Source: Effrenium voratum (Eukaryota; Sar; Dinophyceae; Suessiales; Symbiodiniaceae). Taken from it: a stretch of DNA of 64,000 nt. The stretch is from assembly GCA_963377175.1 (NCBI GenBank), contig CAUJNA010003241.1, forward strand, positions 703,395 through 767,394, read 5' to 3'. A program made the translations under genes and the position numbers. Below the pieces are notes generated by a model. It worked only from the letters and a program-made list of their open reading frames with translations. It was not told the origin of the DNA and did no database searches. The stretch's first letter is position 1, and each line of letters starts with the position of its first letter. Positions 23,883 to 34,885 of this stretch are shown here, in pieces.

Positions 23883-25032
23883 AAAATATTGAAGTTCATG
23901 GAGGCTTCAGGAACAACGACCCTGATGTTTCTTGGGCAAAGTTCGAGACAAACAACCATGGCTGCCACAAAGCTCTCAAACAACACGAACTTGTTTAACT
24001 ATACTTCGAAACAATGACTTCCACTACGTTTGACAACCCCCGGCTCGCGAGCTGAATAGGCACCTTGACGGCACGGGACAAAAAGATCCTTGTGGGGGTC
24101 CCAAGCCATCCGTGGCAAAGTCCTGCGAAGATCACTTAATATGTCAATCAGATGTTTTCGGGTTCCACTTTTTGACCTCGGGGTAGGCATTTTACCCAGT
24201 GGTTCATTCCCCCAAAAGGAGAGCTCTGTTTCCACCCTTTCGGGTTGGATATGTGGGTGAATACATGGCTTTTGGCTATTGTGGCATGGGTGCGGCAAAA
24301 CGGAGGTTTGAACGGGAGAGGCTGGCTCCACATCCACGCCACGGCAATCATGTCTATTTGTAGACACAGCTCCATTGGAAACTGGCCCGGGAAGCGTGAA
24401 CGATTGCAGCTTTCAGGCATTTCAGAGGGCAACCAGGTAGTTGTTTGACGATTCTTGAAAGGAAGACTGCTCCCAACTGAGGAGCATAAATGTCCGTTTG
24501 AATTCTATGTGTTTGTTTTTTTGTTTTGTTTTTTCCCTTGGTTGCTTAACATCAAGTCTGTCGGTCATTTCATCGGTGCTTCCCTTGGGATTTTCCTCAG
24601 TGCGCCTTCGGCCGTTTCTCCCGAGGTTCGAGCGGGTGGCGATCCGCTCAGCACCCAGCACCGCCGCCACGACGCTGGAGATCAAGCAGCCACTTGGCGG
24701 CAGCGGGCGTCGAAAATGACATCCAGCACCCGGGTCAAAAACGACATTCTTGGTTGCTGTCTGTAGAATTTTGGGGATTTTGGACATGGTTGAAATGGAA
24801 CAGACCAGTTGGGGGGGGGGGCTGGTTGGTCCCGTTGTTGTCCGCACAGTCATGCACAGTCCCATTGTGAGAGGGATGCATGTAGTGACACCAACCAACA
24901 TGGAATTATTTTTTGTAGGCTGGGGTACCAACTCCAAAAAGACGAGCCTTTTTTTAGGGGGCCCGCCCCAAAAATGGCTGCGCTCCCAAAGAGACGAGCC
25001 ATGCAAATGGGATCAAACCTTCTCGGGCCCAG

Positions 25033-25162
25033 GAAGGGGGACGCCTTGGAGCTTTTTGCCTGGGACGAGTCACGGCTCTGGCGCCAGTGCCCCGCTGACA
25101 CGCGCGGGGCCTTGGTGCTGAACCTCTCGGTGGGAACCACAGCCATCCCCTTCGGCACCCGG
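25033..25162 (+). CDS. candidate coding exon, unknown product
   Basis: A frame bounded by a CCCAG acceptor (AG at 25031-25032) and a GTTCC donor (25163) encodes KGDALELFAWDESRLWRQC, then PADTRGALVLNLSVGTTAIP and FGTR. The GC-rich third positions, charged and hydrophobic alternation and both splice signals make this one of the stronger host exon candidates. It may belong with the exon ending at 23352, 1.7 kb upstream on the same strand. The product is not recognised. Confidence 0.5.
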
Positions 25163-25169
25163 GTTCCAA

Positions 25170-26300
25170 GAACTGCCTGCTACGGTGACCAAGAAGCAGT
25201 TCGGGGTACTTACCCTGGGATTCAAGCCGCCATGTTTGGGCGAGGTTGTAAAGGTTAATTTTGTATGTCCAGGTTCCTTGATATTTAAGCATAGGCAAGC
25301 TGGAAATATTTGCCTTCTTGGAAGACGTCATACCTGAGCCTCTTCCTTGTGTAAATAGGCACATCCCTTACGTTCGTGAACCATGGAAACCCCGGTAAAC
25401 CGATAAGCAAGATTGCAAGCACCGCCAATAATCAAAACACTTTCCTGTCACAAGACGTGGTGTGCTCGATATGGATTCGAAGCATTGCAGATGTTTGGCG
25501 TTGCATCATTGGTCGGCCGCACCGCTAAAACGTCCAGCACTCAGCGGACAATCACCTCAACACAAGAATCTTATCGGCAAGCCTTTGGCTTGGACGGTAA
25601 TGATGTTTGCCTGATGCATTTTCTTGGACAAGGTTCTTGAGCTAGATTCAACAAAGTGCAACCTAGTTGTTGAACTGGCTGAGCTTAAGGCCAAGTGATG
25701 GGCACTCAGATGATATGGAAGTCTGATTGAAACACCTGCCAGAACATCACCTTCATTTGCAACTAGCGCTGTTTCTTGTAGCGCTTACAGGAAGTGTAGC
25801 CAGAGGACACGGCCAACTTTTGCAGATCAACAAACAGACCAAGGGCCGAATTGCCTCAGAACCGCTTAAGGACTAGGCCGCACTTTGTGCCATTGCGCAA
25901 CACAACCCGCTGCCTGTTCCCAAACACTTGGGAAGCCTTAGTAGGCACTTCGTTCGAGACATATGCTTTGTAGTACACAAGCTCACTTACCCAAAGCCGA
26001 CCTTGGAGCTTTCGGTTTCCCCTTCTGGTCCACTTTTAGTTACGGCCCCGAAAGGTCCCCCGTTAATTTGCGGGTCCATTGGGCAAGTTAGTAAAGACCT
26101 CATGTTGCTTTTGTTAAGCACCCAACCCAAAGGGTCTTGTAAAAACATCTGCCGGCGAACTTCTTGGGGCCTCTTCGCTTGTGAGGCTCTGCAACACGGC
26201 GGGCTGGGTCATGTTGGACCACCCGGACTTTGGCCCCCTGGTGCGGCCGAAGGCGAGACCTCCGAAGAGAAAATCGGCCAGGCTTTTTTTTTGGGATCAG
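25170..26300. other. non-coding stretch, no supported gene
   Basis: Frames such as 25928-26326 have no recognisable motif and no clear splice borders. No additional repeats were recognised. Confidence 0.4.
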
Positions 26301-26301
26301 A

Positions 26302-26412
26302 GGTGCATTTTGCCGAGGGATGTTAGGACTTTAACTTTTTGCCAGCTAATGGGTTTTCCGTATCAAACCACTAAAACTTAAACTTTTGGCAGGAGCAGAA
26401 AGCAACCGAGGG
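26302..26412 (+). repeat. dispersed repeat, family E copy 1
   Basis: GGTGCATTTTGCCGAGGGAT, then GTTAGGACTTTAACTTTTTG and CCAGCTAATGGGTTTTCCGT, to AAAGCAACCGAGG. A close copy lies at 37265-37376. The internal GTTAACTTTT / AAAAGTTAAAC pair gives a short inverted repeat. Confidence 0.7.
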
Positions 26413-26534
26413 ATGGTGTGGTTATTCTGAAGAGCACGAGTGAAGAGAATGGGGGTTCAACCTTATAGACCGGACCGCACTCAGATCAAGAAACGGTACA
26501 GGGCAGTATCGCCATGTAACTTTAGCTGCACCCG

Positions 26535-26660
26535 CATGGCTATGGGTCCAAAGCCAACTCGTACCCCCAGTGAACATCCCAATCCCCACTAAAATAAAGC
26601 CTAAAATGGAGGTGCACCCAACCAAGATGGGATCCCATTGGTTTTGACCCACAGCCACAT
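26535..26660 (-). repeat. MITE-like element, family C copy 3 (inverted orientation)
   Basis: ATGGCTATGGGTCCAAAGCC at the left and GGTTTTGACCCACAGCCACAT at the right are inverted repeats. The interior CCCAATCCCCACTAAAATAA is the reverse complement of the TTATTTTAGTGG..GGGATTGGG block in the other copies. Confidence 0.65.
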
Positions 26661-26804
26661 GTTCTGTGGCATCCCGGCAGTCTTTTTTGTTGTTTTGCTG
26701 GGTGTTTCAGTGAAGATGGTTAACCGCGAAGGGGCTCCCCGTTTCCACCAGGGTCACTGGACGTACAGAGCAGCCAATCAGCCAAACCTCCGATTCGCCG
26801 ATTT

Positions 26805-26886
26805 ACATATGTATATATATATATATATGTACATATATATAATATGTATATGTGTATGTATAGGTGTGTATATATATATATATGTA
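26805..26886. repeat. (TA)n / TGTATA microsatellite
   Basis: Alternating TATATATATA and TATGTATGTGTA runs occupy this segment. The Tyr/Ile/Met-rich frame across it is not a gene. Confidence 0.8.
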
Positions 26887-26999
26887 TCTAAGCCTTTGTC
26901 ACAAAGGCCTGGGTGTGAGTCATACCCGCAGCCCCAGACGTGTGGTGTGGAGGCGAATTTTGCACAGAGGCCTCGATTTGACGAGGGATCAGTGAGGTA

Positions 27000-27960
27000 T
27001 GCGCCTTGGAAGGCCTGTCATGGATGACTTCGATGGATTCATCCGGACTCGGCTTCATGGCGGGGTGAGCACCCTTGTGGTGGAGAGTCCAGTTGTTTGG
27101 AGTTTTCTCTGATTGGCGTGCTCTGATATTAATCCGAAGTTAACGTTGCTGCTTCCCTGAACTTCTGTTCAGCTTTCTGTAAATTTTACAATGTTCAAGA
27201 CTGCCACAACTACATCACACCACAACCAGCTCTGGTAAGCATCGAATCAGGAACCAAGGGTGGAATCAGAAACTGCTTGAATTACATTTTTGTCAGCTCG
27301 GTTTAGACAATGCAAATCGGAGACAGCCTGCGTCAAATCAACAGATGCCACTAGACTCCTAAGAAGTGTCAAATCAGAAGGCAGGAATGAGACCGCAGTT
27401 TCCGATTCAATTGGACCACTCGCCTTGCCTTTGCAACCGCAGCGGGGGTGCCTTTTTCTTGTCTAGCTTCCTGTAGACATCATGGTTTGATCCTGGTCAG
27501 CGCCGCCTGAGTTACCTGCATCAACGGCTCAACCCCCCCCCCCAAACCGAAACATGTGTGCACGCAAACTGAGTGAGTCTCTCCAATGAAGATCACCAAA
27601 GCTCTGCTGGAGTTGTGAGATGTTGTCAGACCTAAGCATAGCTTAGCACAAAGAGTGCCAGTTTTCGTTGAAGCCACCATTGACAGAGTAGTCCTGAGGG
27701 TGTTACTTGAATAGACCCAATAGGGTCGAAACAAGCAAGGTTGCAGGAGGCGAGGAGGAATATGCTGTTTTCCAGCTCCTTGTCCTTTCAAGCCGGTACT
27801 TTCAAGTACCAATTTCCATTTCCCTGGTACCAATTCTTCGAATACCATTTTTGTTCAGCATTATCACTACCAGCCATTTTTTTGGTAATCCACCCGAGTC
27901 ACTCCCCATTTATGTCAGTATCTTGGAACCCCAAATTTCTTCAGTACCCATTTTGTCCAA
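27000..27960. other. non-coding stretch, no supported gene
   Basis: No motif-bearing frame or paired splice signals were seen. A C run (27534-27543) breaks the minus-strand frame. The end of the block contains a GTACCAATTTCCATTTCCC-type mirrored patch but no clear element. Confidence 0.4.
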
Positions 27961-27963
27961 CCC

Positions 27964-28000
27964 GCTCCTCCTCCTCCTCCTCCTCCTCCTCCTCCTCCAC
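27964..28000 (+). repeat. (CTC)n microsatellite
   Basis: About eleven CTC triplets, giving poly-Ser/Leu or poly-Glu in translation depending on frame. Confidence 0.8.
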
Positions 28001-28009
28001 GGCACAGCC

Positions 28010-28198
28010 TCCGCGACCTCGGCCTCGCTCCTCACGGCCTCCGCGTCGCTCGGCCGCGGAGGGCGCGCCCTTCTGCGGCACCGCGCTGGCGCCGCTCTGC
28101 CGCGCGGCGGCGGAGGCGCAGCTCGCGGAGCTCCGGAGGTTCCTGCGCGCAGGCGGCATAGCGGGGAGCGGGCAGCGGGTGGAGCTGGATGCGCTCGT
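28010..28198 (+). CDS. candidate coding exon, possible helical-repeat start
   Basis: A GC-rich frame encodes ...SAAEGAPFCGTALAPLCRAA, then AEAQLAELRRFLRAGGIAGS and GQRVELDALVF. The A-x-L-AELRRFLRAGG segment is reminiscent of the helix pair of an ankyrin-type repeat, but one partial match is too little to assign a family. It lies between a (CTC)n tract and a G-rich stretch, and its borders are undefined. Confidence 0.4.
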
Positions 28199-28199
28199 C

Positions 28200-29250
28200 T
28201 TTGGGGGTGGGGGAGGGCGGGGCAAGGGCGGGGTAGAGGGGGGGGAAAAGTTTTTTTTTTTGGGACCCCCAGTCATTCCAGTGCCACCTCAGTTTGTTTT
28301 GAGGTTTTAGATTTTTTGCATCGCGAGCTGGTTTGTTTCGGAAGCCCAGGGTTTGTGGAGGCTTCTGTTTGGTGGGTTTACGAATTGGATCGACAGGGGT
28401 CACTGGGCAACTGTGCTCTGAGTTTATTTTTCCACACCCGTGTCCCGCTTATCGAGGTCGACAAGGTGTTTTTTCTCTTGGGGGGATGGGGGAGGGGGGA
28501 AATTCCTGGGCTGATTGTGCCACACGCGCAGTTATAGTCCTACCGTCCTGCAGTCCAATGTGATTCGCTTTGGTCTCTCGCTCGTTTCCTCCACGGTCCA
28601 TTTGCCAAACCTCGTGGATCTTTGAAGTGTTGGCTGAAAGCGGGCCAGGTGGGTCAGGGGAAGGGACAGTCTTCAATCGCGAGGGTTAGTTATTGGAGGG
28701 GGGGGTGACATTGTCAGGGACTCCTAGAGTTTTGTGCCAGGGGGGGGGAGGGGCACAACTATGTTTTTCTTACGGAATCGCCAGGGACACTGGCAGATGT
28801 TCGGATCTCAGGGTTTTCGGATTTCCCGCTGAGCCGATCTCAGTGGATGTTTCTACTGGGGTGACGTTGGAAAGGGTAGAGCGCCCTGGTCCAACGCTCA
28901 GAGGGAGAAGTCCACTCTGAATTGGGGAACAGGGGGATAAACCTGGACAGCACCTTTCATAGACGGTCCCCAAAATTCCCCGAGAAAAACATTCAGTTCC
29001 CCTTTTTTCCAGAACCACGTGTTGCGTGGCTGGTGTTTTGTAATTCCCGCTTTTCTTGGTGGCTCCGGTTCAAATTGGCACCTTCAATCTCCCACTAAAA
29101 CCAAAGACATCCATGTCAGGGCTCCTGTATTCTGTATTGCATGTTTTACAGGCTTAAAGAAGCTGTGAACTGGGGTCACTCAAGAAGTCTACATCAATAT
29201 CTTGGACGGTTTGTATTTTTTTTAGGGCCAGACTTGGACCCAAGTGAGAA
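28200..29250. other. non-coding stretch, G-rich in part
   Basis: Several G runs are present (28488-28499, 28696-28706, 28740-28751). No supported gene and no repeated family were recognised. Confidence 0.4.
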
Positions 29251-29253
29251 GAG

Positions 29254-29379
29254 AAATGGCTGTGGTTGTCAAAACCAATGGGATCCCATTTTGGAGTAGG
29301 TGCACCACCCATTTACGTAGGTTTTATTTTATTGGGATTGGGATATTCACTGGCGGTACAGGATTTTGACCCATGGCAT
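29254..29379 (+). repeat. MITE-like element, family C copy 4
   Basis: AAATGGCTGTGGTTGTCAAAACC at the left and GGATTTTGACCCATGGCAT at the right form the terminal inverted repeat. The interior CCCATTTTGGAGTAGGTGCACCACCC matches the copies at 2916 and 26535. Confidence 0.7.
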
Positions 29380-29399
29380 AGCTCAAGCAAAGCATGAGG

Positions 29400-30290
29400 G
29401 TCACATTGGTATGGGCGATTCCGACTTCGAGTCTGCGCAGGGTGCGATCCATGCACCTGCGACGCTGGGGGCTCTTCTGCGCTCGCACTCGCGGCGCACC
29501 TGGTCTCAATGCTTGATTGGGTTCTCGCAGGACCAAATCGGATTTGGATGAACTTGTTGGCCAAATAGCAATTTGGCCGTATCATGAGGGACAAAAGCGT
29601 CAAAGGCATGTTTGTTTTCCCCACAGAAAGTGGCCCCATGTTGGTCCATAGCATCCCGACCACTGTAAAGTCTTTGGGCTAACCGCTTTTGCGCACGGAG
29701 TTGGCTCAAGCTGGACCAAGCCGCTGACTCGTTTCGCCGCAAAGGATGGTCCTAAGACCTTGCGGTTTTGCCTACAGAATCGCAGTGAGCGCTAAAATCG
29801 CTTCAGCGACGCAAGTGAGGCACTGCTTCCATCTATTCCAGTTGTCCCATTAAGGCACCAAGTCATCCAGCGATCAAGTAGAGGCACACTCTGGAATCAG
29901 CTAAAAGTCAAGTTTTCATGAGATGATACAGCCAGTACGTGTAGGCAACAAATCCCCTGCCATCCCCAAGATTGGCTGTAATGCGTGCAAAATTTGGCCG
30001 CCTCTGTTTGATGATAAGTTTTCAGGATACAAAGCCATACACCGCAGGTAAGGGACTCAACTGGTTTCAGGCCAAGGGAAGCCGCTCCCCGAAACGAGTC
30101 AGGCTCGTGCCGATGTTTTGGACAACCCCGAGGGTCTGAGCAGAAGGTTTTGGCTGAGGGAAGCTTCTTGCCCGCCCCAGCTGCGTCTGAGTCTCATTTT
30201 GCGTCAGTCGCATCTGGTGTTCCAAAATTTGGAAGGACTCAACTGCTTCTCTTTTGGTTTCCCTTGAGCCACCCCCTTGTAGAAATGAGG
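29400..30290. other. mostly non-coding; possible weak exon at 29411-29530
   Basis: A plus frame around 29420-29525 reads GDSDFESAQGAIHAPATLGA and continues LLRSHSRRTW, with mixed charged composition. However, the opposite strand is also open and no splice borders are convincing. Nothing else is supported here. Confidence 0.25.
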
Positions 30291-30297
30291 TCCCTTG

Positions 30298-30416
30298 ACT
30301 TGCAGGTGCTCAGTCGGGAATGTGGTAATGAACCCAGGGATTCCCTGAAAGGAAACCACCAGTTGGATGGTTTATCAGGGTCATTCCAACTTATTCCCTG
30401 CCAATGGCACCAAGAT
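30298..30416 (+). repeat. MITE, family B copy 2, flanked by a 14-bp direct repeat
   Basis: ACTTGCAGGTGCTCAGTCGGGAATG at the left and TCATTCCAACTTATTCCCTG plus CCAATGGCACCAAG at the right match family B with more divergence than copies 1 and 3. The flanks carry ATGAGGTCCCTTGA on both sides (starting about 30285 and 30415), a long direct repeat overlapping the element ends. Confidence 0.6.
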
Positions 30417-30870
30417 GAGGTCCCTTGAGTTGAAGAGGCATAGCCAATCCGCTGCATGGCTAGGCAAGAGGATGCCAGGGACTGTGTGGTGTATCTCATT
30501 GAGGCACTGACTGCGCTAATTTTCTTCGAGGGGGGTGACAAAGGGGAGCTCCCCGTCCGAACTGTTTCATAGGTACTCTCAAATGGGTGGGCCTTCAAGG
30601 TGAATGGAATCCTTCATTTGCTTGGGGCAGAAGAACTCAGCTCAGAGGCTCGATGTTCTCACTTTGGTAGCTTCCCCACAACTTGACCCCCAAACGCGCT
30701 CCCTTGTTTGGCCAGGGTCACTGAGCAACTTCCAAAACGGGTGGGATGAGGACGAGGGTCTCAGTGCCTGTGGTACCACTGGAAGCAACAAACCTTGCGA
30801 ATGACCATTACAACCGCCAGAATAAGCACAGGAAGTTAAGGGGTACAATTAAACCGACTTAAGCCCAAAC

Positions 30871-30975
30871 TACCCTCCCACCCGCTAACATGGAAGTGCA
30901 CAGACCCCTGTAGAAAGACTGCTTTCCTCTTGGAAAAGGCCTTGTTGCACTTCCATGTTAGTTGGTGGGAGGGTA
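30871..30975. repeat. TA-flanked MITE, family H copy 2
   Basis: TACCCTCCCACCCGCTAACA followed by TGGAAGTGCA at the left is matched in reverse complement by the right arm ending TTGGTGGGAGGGTA, with 28 of 30 positions paired. Total length is 105 bp, equal to the copy at 10461-10565. Both copies are flanked by TA, suggesting a TA target duplication of the mariner type. Confidence 0.75.
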
Positions 30976-30979
30976 TATA

Positions 30980-32090
30980 TGATCGTGGGACAATCATGCG
31001 CGCAATTATTTAGCCCCTTATGTCAAGCGTGTTTCTTTGGTAGGGGACTGGGGATGTTTCCCGCAGACTTTCGGCCCAGAAACTTCGGTGCTGGATTTCT
31101 GACCTTGAACTTGTTCGCTTGAAACTGAGGTTTGTCTCCAAAATGGGGTACCCCCCGCCGAAATGGGTGGTTCCCTGTTAAGTTGCCTTTAGACCCGGCA
31201 GACGAAAACGGGCACCCCCAAAACCGTCATGCCCAATTTGCATTTTCCCCAACGCACGAAAGTTAAGCTTGTTGCATCGAGGGCAACCGCCACCCAGCAT
31301 CACTTTTTTTTGTGTGATGTGAGTCGCGCGGAGGGATTTGATCACAGGCTTTCGCTTTAGAGCACCCCACGGAGACTTGGGTGTGGCTCAAAATTAAAGA
31401 GCTAGGCTTACACAGGTCTTAGTTGTTGGTTCCATTTACGGAAGTGTCATGTTGGTACAGCACTGCCACTTGTTTGTCTACCTGCCATTTGCTTATGGGG
31501 TGTTGGTTGATTTCCCCCAGTTTTGTGTTTAAAGGATCTGGTCAGTCAGAACCGGGTATTGATTGAAGTGACATTTCAATAGGCATTAGAAGTGAGCCTG
31601 CCTGGCGACCGTGGTTGGAGAACAGCGAGACCAGGTACTTCCTCCAGAATGAGAACTAGTTATACTAGCGTGTTTGTTCAGTTAACTCAGCCGGGAAAGA
31701 TATCTCAACGAGGATCGACATACGTTTGCGTACCGACAAGAAGCAGACCCCGAATTGTCAAAGCCAAACTTGGGTTCAGAAAGAGCCGCTCCAGGAAAGT
31801 CTGGCTTGAGATCGTGTCCGGAACTCTTGTTGGTTGCATGGTTATAGAGCGATGCGATTGAAAGGTTTCTATTGTTGTGTTGGCTTGTACCCTTTTCAGG
31901 TTTGGTTTCAAGGCACGCCAAGAGGACGTCAACTATTTTTGAGGGTCCCCGTTTGACACATACCCGGAAAAGGTTGCTTGAAGTTTAGCTCCTGTAGCTC
32001 CTGTGGGAACAAGCTTGAAAAGATGCAAGCGAGGGTCAAGAAACTGGGTCTGACTTGGGTCCGAGCCTGCGGATTCCATAGTCATCAGGC
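30980..32090. other. non-coding stretch, no supported gene
   Basis: Short open frames only, without motifs or paired splice signals. Confidence 0.4.
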
Positions 32091-32093
32091 GCC

Positions 32094-32168
32094 ATGGGCC
32101 ATGATCTTCCCATGGCTCCGGCTCCGGCTCTCTGTCCGGAGGCTGGTGCTGTGGTGTCCGCCGAGCAA
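32094..32168 (+). CDS. candidate coding exon with GTGAGC donor
   Basis: The frame MGHDLPMAPAPALCPEAGAV plus VSAEQ is followed at 32169 by GTGAGCAGG, close to a consensus donor. Its role is unknown. It could be the first coding exon of a gene whose later exons are among the fragments at 32422-32588 and 32724 onward, but no linkage is proven. Confidence 0.3.
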
Positions 32169-32421
32169 GGTGAGCAGGCGCTGAGGCGAACGGGACGGGT
32201 TTTTTTCGTGGTTTTTCCAAAGCGACTGGTTTGGGGTTGGATTTCAGTGACATCCCATCCACGAGGCGCCGCACAGCTGTGACAGAGCCTAAGCCTGAGC
32301 TTCATGCTGTGCCAGACAGGAAGTGACAGCCACAGTCCGGAGCCTCAAGTGGCCGGGCCAGGACAGCTGTGACAGGCCGACGGCTGTGAAGGCATTGGCG
32401 ATGCCGGTGATCGGCGCAACT

Positions 32422-32588
32422 GAGCGGCAGCTGCGGAGCTACTGCCAGCCCGGAAGTTGCATCAATTGCTTGCGGTCATCGGCGTGCCAGTGGGGGAAGT
32501 TGAAGCAGTTTTCTGTTACAACAGTACGCTTTCTTGGTCAGCTTCCCTGACTCTGATTCAGTCCAGCTTAGCAAAGCAAGTCTCTTAG
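32422..32588 (+). CDS. candidate terminal exon, unknown product
   Basis: A frame reads AAAELLPARKLHQLLAVIGV, then PVGEVEAVFCYNSTLSWSAS and LTLIQSSLAKQVS, then TAG. The hydrophobic periodicity and codon regularity are stronger than the surroundings. The overlapping frame from 32323 is also open, so the choice is uncertain. Confidence 0.3.
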
Positions 32589-32723
32589 GCGGGGATTGCT
32601 TGAAGTAACATGTTATAGGGGAGGAACGGCGGGATTGTTGGTGCATGTTGTCACCATTCGCTTAAGGCAGGCATTTTTGCATGATCATTTTTGGTGCTTG
32701 AAGGGACCTTGGTTTTGGCTGAC

Positions 32724-32837
32724 ATGTTTCGTTTTTTGTTGCAACTCACGCCAATGGCAGATTTGCGGGACCTTGCGTACGGCTCTGATTTCGTGGATGC
32801 CTACGACACTTTGCTGGCGTTGAAGTGGCGGCTATGA
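32724..32837 (+). CDS. short coding segment ending in TGA, unknown product
   Basis: The frame reads MFRFLLQLTPMADLRDLAYG and then SDFVDAYDTLLALKWRL, followed by TGA at 32835-32837. After the TGA the same frame continues with CADSLMDELAPVLEHITVTG. Acidic helical composition continues on both sides, so the stop may be removed by a tiny intron, be a pseudogene lesion, or be the true end. An acceptor is possible at CCAATGGCAG (32751-32760), which would make DLRDL the exon start. Confidence 0.35.
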   Translation: MFRFLLQLTPMADLRDLAYGSDFVDAYDTLLALKWRL

Positions 32838-33235
32838 TGTGCAGACTCACTCATGGATGAGCTTGCCCCCGTTCTCGAGCACATCACCGTCACGGGTAGC
32901 AATCGGTCCCTGGACCAACGAAGCGGCCACTTTGTAAACGTTTAGGAAATCGACCGTTTGGCCCATCTATGCGAGATGTACCTCGTGAAATTGTGCAGCA
33001 CATGCTTTCAATGGTGTTCCAAGTGTTCGTTGGTGGGCTGTGATGTCGACACACGCTCCAACAATCCATGTGTCGTGCACGCGTATTAATATGTAAACAC
33101 AAATATCAGCAGCGCATGTATAATATATAAGGAACACATACATGTATGTAGTCAGTTTTGCATGTGTTAACTTCAGCCACCGGCCAATTATGTACCTACC
33201 TGCAAGCCGGCGATTTCTTTCCGGTGGTTTTGGCA

Positions 33236-33272
33236 GGGCAGCCGCCGAGCCTGGCACGGCAGCGCTGATCCA
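33236..33272 (+). CDS. candidate micro-exon
   Basis: TTTTGGCAG precedes GGCAGCCGCCGAGCCTGGC, and the segment ends GCTGATCCAG directly before GTGAGATC. Both borders fit splice consensus. It would encode AAAEPGTAALIQ in one frame. The segment is too short to carry functional information. Confidence 0.3.
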
Positions 33273-33279
33273 GGTGAGA

Positions 33280-34590
33280 TCGGTCAGGGTCCATCAGTAC
33301 GGTGACCTGACAAGGGCCGGGTCAAACATGGGCAACCGTTATGGGCAGGGGAGCTCGCACATAATTTTGCAACTTAAGGATCATTGAATACGGACCATCA
33401 TCTAAGCATGTGCTGGCCCCCAGCAAAGGAAACTTGGCAATGGCCCTTTTTGTCACCAGGGAAATCTGATATAGATATGCTTTGCTTACGGCTCATGGGC
33501 TCCCACTTATGTTTGTTTACTCCTTCTTTTGCGGGTTAATCTTAAAGATTGCTATCCCTGGGTGAATCCTTTGTCACTCTGAAGGGGGATGGTCTCACGA
33601 AGGCATATCAGCTGCCCATTGTGAAGGCGGCTCCAAAATGGATACATAAGCTTGACAACCACCAATATGCGCATGCGTCTTTCCGAGATGGTTTGCGCTA
33701 TCGCTATCTCCAAATTACTACTTCAGGCGCAACCGGGGTATAGCACCATTATGTTGTAGCTGGGTGGCGATTACATGCACCATCCTCGCTTTTTGGTATA
33801 GTACATGGGCTGGGATGGTCGAAATCTGCCAATGGCCCTGCCAGCAACAAATGCAATACCCATAGGCTATGGCCTGGCGTGATTCGAGGTGCAGATTTGG
33901 CAAGTCATAACCAATGCGTGTTGGTTTGGCAATAGGAACTGCCGCACATATGTGGTTAGAACTTGACAGCCATCCAAACGTTTGCTTCACATACCAATGC
34001 GCTGTTGTTGGCTGCAATCGGAGTGCCCTGCACGCAACAAATGCCATTTTCGGCAGCGCAACTTCCTTGTCTTCTCATGCTGTGGCCTTGCTGCCACTCA
34101 AGCTAGAAGGCAAGTTAAGATGTTTGGCTTCAGCCACCCTTTCATGCAAGAAGAATATCGCAGCACACGAGGATTCCCGGGAGGGGCGCCCATGCCAGCT
34201 GGTCATCCTTTTGGTTAAACCCTAAAACACGTACTCAGACACCCGTGCGGCTTTCCATTGTTTCCACCTAGGAGACTCCAGGTATCTCCAGATTACCGCT
34301 GAACTAGGAAGCTACGTGTCACGCGTTGATTAAGCCACAGTCTGAACCTTGGTCCCAAGTCTGGCAACTGGTTCTTCCTTCTCCTTGAGTCGCAAAGGGA
34401 CCTCTGCGTTTGCATACGTAAAGCCATCATGAATGAGTGTGGGCTAAGGTATGCAAGCCTCCGCCAAATGACTAGCTTGAGGCAGACCCTTCCAGCGAAT
34501 GTGATGCGCTTGCAGGCTTTGCTGGGGCACCAAGTCACCGACACAGCTGCTTTAGAGGAGAGCGCTCGGCTAGTGGCGTGCTTTGTAGCA
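33280..34590. other. non-coding stretch, no supported gene
   Basis: Overlapping short frames without motifs, and no repeated family recognised. Confidence 0.4.
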
Positions 34591-34599
34591 AGCACACCA

Positions 34600-34885
34600 A
34601 TAAACAAGCACACAAGCACACAAACACACAAACACAAGCAAACAAATACAGAACACAGCAATCACAAACGCGACCAACCAACCAACCAATCAAAGAAACA
34701 AAGAAGTCAATAAAGAAAACAATTAAACAAAGCAAACACAAAAACGAACAAACAAACAAACAAACAAACAAAAGAAGAAACAATCAAACAAACAAACAAA
34801 CAAACAAACAAACAAACAAACAAACAAACAGAGAGGCAGACACACTAGTAGACAGAGAGACAAACAAGCAAACAAAGAAACACTC
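34600..34885. repeat. (AAAC)n / CAAACA microsatellite
   Basis: An A/C-rich array of CAAA, CACAAG and AACA units, purest (ACAA)n at 34751-34830. Translations give Lys-Gln-Thr-Asn repeats on plus and Val-Cys-Leu-Phe repeats on minus. These are not genes. Confidence 0.85.
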
